Below are positions 12,867 through 15,788 of a DNA stretch of 15,788 bases, in pieces (positions within the stretch are counted from its first letter, which is position 1; each line of letters begins with the position of its first letter). A program made the translations under genes and the position numbers. Source of the DNA: a bacterium (GTDB lineage: Bacteria; Patescibacteriota; Minisyncoccia; UBA6257; Colwellbacteraceae). The stretch lies in assembly GCA_021811305.1 (NCBI GenBank), contig JAJZPD010000013.1, positions 1 to 15,788 on the forward strand, read 5' to 3'. The notes beneath the pieces are model-generated. The model was not told where the DNA came from. It ran no database searches and saw only the letters and a list, made by a program, of their open reading frames with translations.

Positions 12867-13644
12867 GTTGATTAAAGCGCTTTTAATTGCGGGCATAATC
12901 ATAGTGTCCGGCGCTTGGTTGTTTTATTCCTGGTATTACCAATCCCTGCCGCAGGCCGCGATCTACGTCTTAAACAGCGTTCCGACTCCGACGGCGGGGG
13001 AGAATATCCTGGTTTTTTCTCCCCATCCCGACGACGAGACTATCGCTGCGGGCGGCTATATCGCGGCGAGCGAAAAAGCCGGCGCCCACGTTTGGATCGC
13101 ACTGGTAACTAACGGCAACAAGCACGGCTTGGAATACTCCCGCTACGATGAGTTTATAAAAGCCACCGGCGCCTTAGGTGTCACTCCCGACCATCTTTTC
13201 TTTCTCGGCTATCCCGATGGGGGATTGTATAAAGTCAACCAAACTTCTTTCCAAAACAACTTACAAAACATAATCAGCGAGGTCAATCCGCAAGTGATAA
13301 TCGCCCCCGACCCTTTGGACTACAACCGCGATCACGCCACTATCGGCAAGGCAGTGGCGGCGATAACTTCCGGAAAAGGGAAGACGATTTACTACTATTT
13401 CGTCCACTATCCCCATTTCCCGATACCGCAGAATTACGCTCCGCGTATGTATGTTCTGCCGCCGCTGCGGCTGGTGAGCGCCAGTGAAAACTGGATGAAA
13501 TTCGTTTTGCCTCCCGGCGTGGAGGATATGAAACGCACTGCCGTGCTTGAGTACAAATCCCAGTTAGGAAATCCATTCCTACAGAGCTTGCTTTTAGGCA
13601 TGGTCCGCAAAAATGAGTTGTTCGTCGTGGTAAACCACAGCTAA
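12835..13644 (+). CDS. Membrane-anchored PIG-L/LmbE-family deacetylase
   Basis: Members of this family remove N-acetyl groups from GlcNAc conjugates with a zinc ion. The ATG at 12835 gives 269 aa; a TTG at 12826 would add three residues. Residues 13-31 form one hydrophobic segment (signal anchor), so the enzyme domain probably lies outside the membrane. The zinc/catalytic motif SPHPDDE spans 62-68 (His64, Asp66, Asp67), with VTNGN at 92-96 and DYNRDHATIGKAV around 162-174 supplying the distal His167. The family often has HPDH at the last site; here it is DYNRDH. The 32-bp overlap with the glycosyltransferase gene, with GGAG just before the ATG, suggests that the two act in one pathway. Confidence 0.88.
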   Translation: MKKLLSDEKNKLIKALLIAGIIIVSGAWLFYSWYYQSLPQAAIYVLNSVPTPTAGENILVFSPHPDDETIAAGGYIAASEKAGAHVWIALVTNGNKHGLEYSRYDEFIKATGALGVTPDHLFFLGYPDGGLYKVNQTSFQNNLQNIISEVNPQVIIAPDPLDYNRDHATIGKAVAAITSGKGKTIYYYFVHYPHFPIPQNYAPRMYVLPPLRLVSASENWMKFVLPPGVEDMKRTAVLEYKSQLGNPFLQSLLLGMVRKNELFVVVNHS

Positions 13645-13872
13645 TAGGCTTGGATCGCAAAATCCAAATCGTGAGACTCTAAATTTTAAAATGTTACGTT
13701 ACGCTGTGTCTATCCTAAACCGAGAGGCGAAGAATGGTATCACAATGTCGTTCTAAGGCGAAGCCAAAGGGTGACAATATACGGCGTCATCCTGAGGCGA
13801 AGCCGAAGGATCTTCGTTGTAAGCCTCAGGCTTCGCTTGGTTAGCCGGCGTCGAATTTTAAAATCCATCCAC
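13645..13872. other. Intergenic region with short palindromes
   Basis: No gene is recognisable in this stretch. A 6-bp stem TTGGAT/ATCCAA (13650-13667) just after the deacetylase stop lacks a T-tract, so terminator status is doubtful. A degenerate GAGAGGCGAAGAATGG near 13722-13737 resembles the hairpin repeats that follow at 13747-13816, and GCCTCAGGCTTCGC (13823-13836) carries complementary words (GGCTTCGC, CCTCAGG) to those repeats. Confidence 0.6.
13747..13816. repeat. Two tandem hairpin repeats with GGC-GAA-GCC core
   Basis: Copy A (13747-13775) and copy B (13786-13816) share the core GGCGAAGCC (GGC stem, GAA loop, GCC). In B the stem continues through a symmetric GA/GA internal loop to ATCCT/AGGAT (13789-13811). 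In A the internal loop is AA/AA and the outer stem GTCGTTCT/AGGGTGAC pairs if G-U pairs are allowed. The sequence differs but the fold is kept. Copy B matches a dispersed intergenic repeat type (GTCATCCTGAG...GAAGGATCT) that I recognise from many environmental bacterial genomes. Confidence 0.7.
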
Positions 13873-13901
13873 TTTACAAGCGCATACATGAGGGCCATCA
13901 T
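13873..13901 (+). promoter_or_regulatory. Possible promoter for the FAD oxidoreductase
   Basis: TTTACA (13873-13878), a 17-bp spacer and CATCAT (13896-13901) form a weak -35/-10 pair. The -10 ends 7 nt before the ATG at 13909, giving a leaderless arrangement like that at 11209-11224. If transcription started there, the alternative ATG at 13888 could not be used. Confidence 0.3.
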
Positions 13902-13908
13902 AGAAAAT

Positions 13909-15567
13909 ATGATAGAGAATCTTGCAGACGAGCTGAAAAAAATAGTGAAAGGAGACGTTGAGAACGCCGATTCCGTTTTAAGCGAATACAGCCACGATGC
14001 CAGCCTTTTCGAGGTTAAGCCGAAGGTGGTCGTCTTCCCGAAAGACGCGGAGGACCTGGAAAATTTGGTAAAATTCGTAGGCGACCGCAAAAAAGACGAC
14101 CCAAGCCTCTCGCTTACCGGCAGATCGGCTGGAACCGATATGAGCGGCGGGCCGTTGAACTCCTCGATAATCGTTTCTTTTGGACGTTACTTCACGAAGA
14201 TAGGCGAGGTTGGCGACCATTCGGTGGATGTTCAGCCGGGCGTTTTTTACCGCGACTTAGAAAAAGAAACACTGAAAAAAGATCTGATTTTTCCGTCTTA
14301 CCCGGCTTCGCGGGAGATTTGCGCGGTAGGAGGAATCGTCAACAACAATTCCGGAGGCGAGAAGTCGCTTCGGTACGGCAAGACTGAAAATTACGTGGAG
14401 CAGCTTAATGCCGTTTTAAGCGACGGGAAAATGCACACCTTAAAGCCTCTCAATCGCCAGGAGTTAGAGGCAAAAATCTCTGCGGGCGGATTTGAAGGGG
14501 GGCTTTACTCCAAGATGTACAAGCTGATTTTGGAAAACTACGACCTACTCCAGCAGGCCAAGCCGAAAGTGGACAAGAACTCCGCCGGCTATTACCTCTG
14601 GAACATATGGGATAAGGAAAAAGACGTCTTCAACTTGGTAAAGGTATTCGTCGGCGCGCAAGGCACTTTGGGCTTGCTAAACGACGCAACCTTGGATCTC
14701 ATACCGAACGAGAAATATTCGCGGCTGGTAATCGTCTTCTTGTACGGGCTCGAGCCGCTGGCCCAGCTCATCAACGACGTTTTGCCTTTGAAACCGGAAA
14801 GCTTCGAGGCTTACGACGACAACACCCTGAAGCTGGCGATGAAATTCTTCCCTTCCTTCGCCAAGTTGATGGGCACGAAAAACATTCTTTCTCTCGGCTT
14901 CCAGTTCCTGCCGGAGTTTATGATGATGCTCAAGGGCGGATTGCCGAAGCTGATCCTTCAGGTGGAGTTTGTCGGCAACGACGAGAAAGAAATAGACGCC
15001 AAAGCGCAAGCTTTGAGCGACAGGCTGCAAAAGGAGCTAAAATTGCGGACCAAAGTGGCGCGCAGCCCGCGCGACATGCGAAAGTACTGGCTTATCCGTC
15101 GCGAGAGCTTCAATCTTCTGCGCCACAAGATAAAAGACAAGCACACCGCGCCATTCATCGACGACTTCATTGTTAACCCGGAGCACCTGGAAAAGTTCTT
15201 GCCGGAGCTGAACGCGCTTTTTGCCAAATACACCGGATTGATCTACACGGTGGCAGGACATGTCGGTGACGGAAATTTCCATGTCATTCCGTTAATGAAA
15301 ATAGAGGATCCCAAAACAAAACAAATTATCGAAGAGCTTGGGCCTAAAGTATACGATCTGGTTTTGAAATACGGCGGATCGATAACCGCGGAGCACAACG
15401 ACGGAATTGTTCGAAGCCCCTACCTGGAAAAGATGTACGGCGAAAAAGTTTATGAGCTGTTTGAAGAAACGAAGAAAATCTTCGACCCTCAAAACATCTT
15501 CAACCCGGGCAAGAAGGTGAATAGCAGCATGGAGTACGCCATGTCGCATATCAGGGAACACTGGTAA
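13909..15567 (+). CDS. FAD-binding oxidoreductase of the GlcD / D-lactate (2-hydroxyacid) dehydrogenase family
   Basis: This family oxidises 2-hydroxy acids such as D-lactate, glycolate or D-2-hydroxyglutarate with FAD. From the ATG at 13909 the product is 552 aa; an in-frame ATG at 13888 would add seven residues, and the frame further upstream runs into hairpin repeats. The N-terminal FAD domain has the entry VVVFPKDAEDLENLVKF, the pyrophosphate loop LTGRSAGTDMSGG (69-81), GVFYRDL and AVGGIVNNNSGGEKSLRYG (139-157). The C-terminal domain has the metal/substrate motif GHVGDGNFH (450-458), then GGSITAEHNDG (489-499, SGEHG in relatives) and FDPQNIFNPGK. No Fe-S cluster domain or membrane segment is visible, so the electron acceptor is unknown. 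No Shine-Dalgarno site is present. Confidence 0.88.
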   Translation: MIENLADELKKIVKGDVENADSVLSEYSHDASLFEVKPKVVVFPKDAEDLENLVKFVGDRKKDDPSLSLTGRSAGTDMSGGPLNSSIIVSFGRYFTKIGEVGDHSVDVQPGVFYRDLEKETLKKDLIFPSYPASREICAVGGIVNNNSGGEKSLRYGKTENYVEQLNAVLSDGKMHTLKPLNRQELEAKISAGGFEGGLYSKMYKLILENYDLLQQAKPKVDKNSAGYYLWNIWDKEKDVFNLVKVFVGAQGTLGLLNDATLDLIPNEKYSRLVIVFLYGLEPLAQLINDVLPLKPESFEAYDDNTLKLAMKFFPSFAKLMGTKNILSLGFQFLPEFMMMLKGGLPKLILQVEFVGNDEKEIDAKAQALSDRLQKELKLRTKVARSPRDMRKYWLIRRESFNLLRHKIKDKHTAPFIDDFIVNPEHLEKFLPELNALFAKYTGLIYTVAGHVGDGNFHVIPLMKIEDPKTKQIIEELGPKVYDLVLKYGGSITAEHNDGIVRSPYLEKMYGEKVYELFEETKKIFDPQNIFNPGKKVNSSMEYAMSHIREHW

Positions 15568-15606
15568 AAAATAAGAAGATTTGTGATTCTTTTACGTCAT
15601 CTACCA

Positions 15607-15634
15607 TTGATATTACGTGCGCTCGCAGTTTAAT
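15607..15634 (+). promoter_or_regulatory. Promoter candidate in the 3' end region
   Basis: TTGATA (15607-15612), a 16-bp spacer and TTTAAT (15629-15634) each match the sigma-70 consensus at five of six positions. Transcription would start near 15641 and run into the structured GA-repeat segment. The AT-rich AAGAA/TTCTT pair (15573-15591) just upstream could be a weak terminator of the oxidoreductase gene. Confidence 0.45.
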
Positions 15635-15689
15635 TGTGGTAACATACTTTTTATATCGTACAAAAACGACTTCTTTAATTTAAACCAAA

Positions 15690-15788
15690 ATGCTGAGCTC
15701 GCATCCGGCTTTCTGTAGGCAACTACGAGAGAGAGAGAGAGAGAGAGACGAAAACCGTCGCTCCGTCTCTGTTCCTGCCTACTTTACA
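15690..15788 (+). other. GA dinucleotide tract in nested inverted repeats; possible gene start or structured RNA
   Basis: A run of alternating GA (about 15727-15747) is enclosed by two inverted repeats: outer GTAGGCA/TGCCTAC (15715-15721 and 15776-15782) and inner AGAGACG/CGTCTCT, the inner stem using the end of the GA tract. An ATG at 15690 opens a frame that stays open to the window edge (33 codons, beginning MLSSHPAFCRQL and with an Arg-Glu repeat), preceded by AAACCAAA. It matches no family I know. It may be the start of a gene, a structured untranslated leader or an RNA gene; none is established. Confidence 0.3.

Noticed and set aside
13771..13908. N-terminal extension of the FAD oxidoreductase back to 13771
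   Set aside because: The extra 46 residues are translated mostly from the hairpin repeats and are Arg-rich and unlike the family.
15568..15788. Known RNA gene (tRNA, tmRNA, SRP RNA or RNase P RNA) at the 3' end
   Set aside because: None of the conserved sequence motifs of these RNAs could be recognised in the structured segment.

Overview
The window is a long piece of the S10/spc ribosomal-protein operon of a Patescibacteria (Candidate Phyla Radiation) bacterium, most likely from the Parcubacteria side, followed by a short accessory region. Three things support this: L30 (rpmD) is missing between S5 and L15, several ribosomal proteins are trimmed or tailed (short L15, N-terminally short L5, long-tailed L22), and the intergenic DNA is packed with imperfect palindromes. 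TGA is used as a stop (rplW, map), so the TGA=Gly code of Gracilibacteria/Absconditabacteria does not apply. The lineage is inferred from gene content, not from a tree.

Positions 1-8834, all + strand, run: L23 (5' end outside the window), L2, S19, L22, S3, L16, L29, S17, L14, L24, L5, S14 (zinc type), S8, L6, L18, S5, L15, SecY, Adk. Genes are 1-27 bp apart or overlap by 4-19 bp, so this looks like one translationally coupled operon that makes ribosomal proteins, the core of the Sec translocon and an adenylate kinase. Clear Shine-Dalgarno sites are few (L16, SecY). Many other starts follow A-rich leaders ending in CC, or sit in a TAATATG stop/start junction.

Positions 8835-9245 have no gene. 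They hold a nested inverted repeat, a roughly 130-nt hairpin and a smaller GC-rich hairpin. Map (type I methionine aminopeptidase) and ychF (Obg-family GTPase with a degenerate G4 motif) follow as an ATGA-overlapping pair. A second gene-free stretch at 11009-11223 carries shuffled, mostly inverted copies of the same repeat modules, including a 31-bp exact inverted match. It ends in an extended -10 promoter placed so that the next mRNA should be leaderless.

That promoter probably drives a three-gene unit: a PPC/DUF296 protein, a GT4 glycosyltransferase and a membrane-anchored PIG-L-type deacetylase. The last two suggest synthesis and de-N-acetylation of an N-acetylhexosamine glycoside. A third intergenic stretch (13645-13908) holds two tandem hairpins with a shared GGC-GAA-GCC core and precedes a GlcD/Dld-family FAD oxidoreductase. 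The final 221 bp hold a good promoter candidate followed by a GA dinucleotide tract inside nested inverted repeats; its function is unknown.

No CRISPR array, tRNA, rRNA, transposase or phage gene was recognised.
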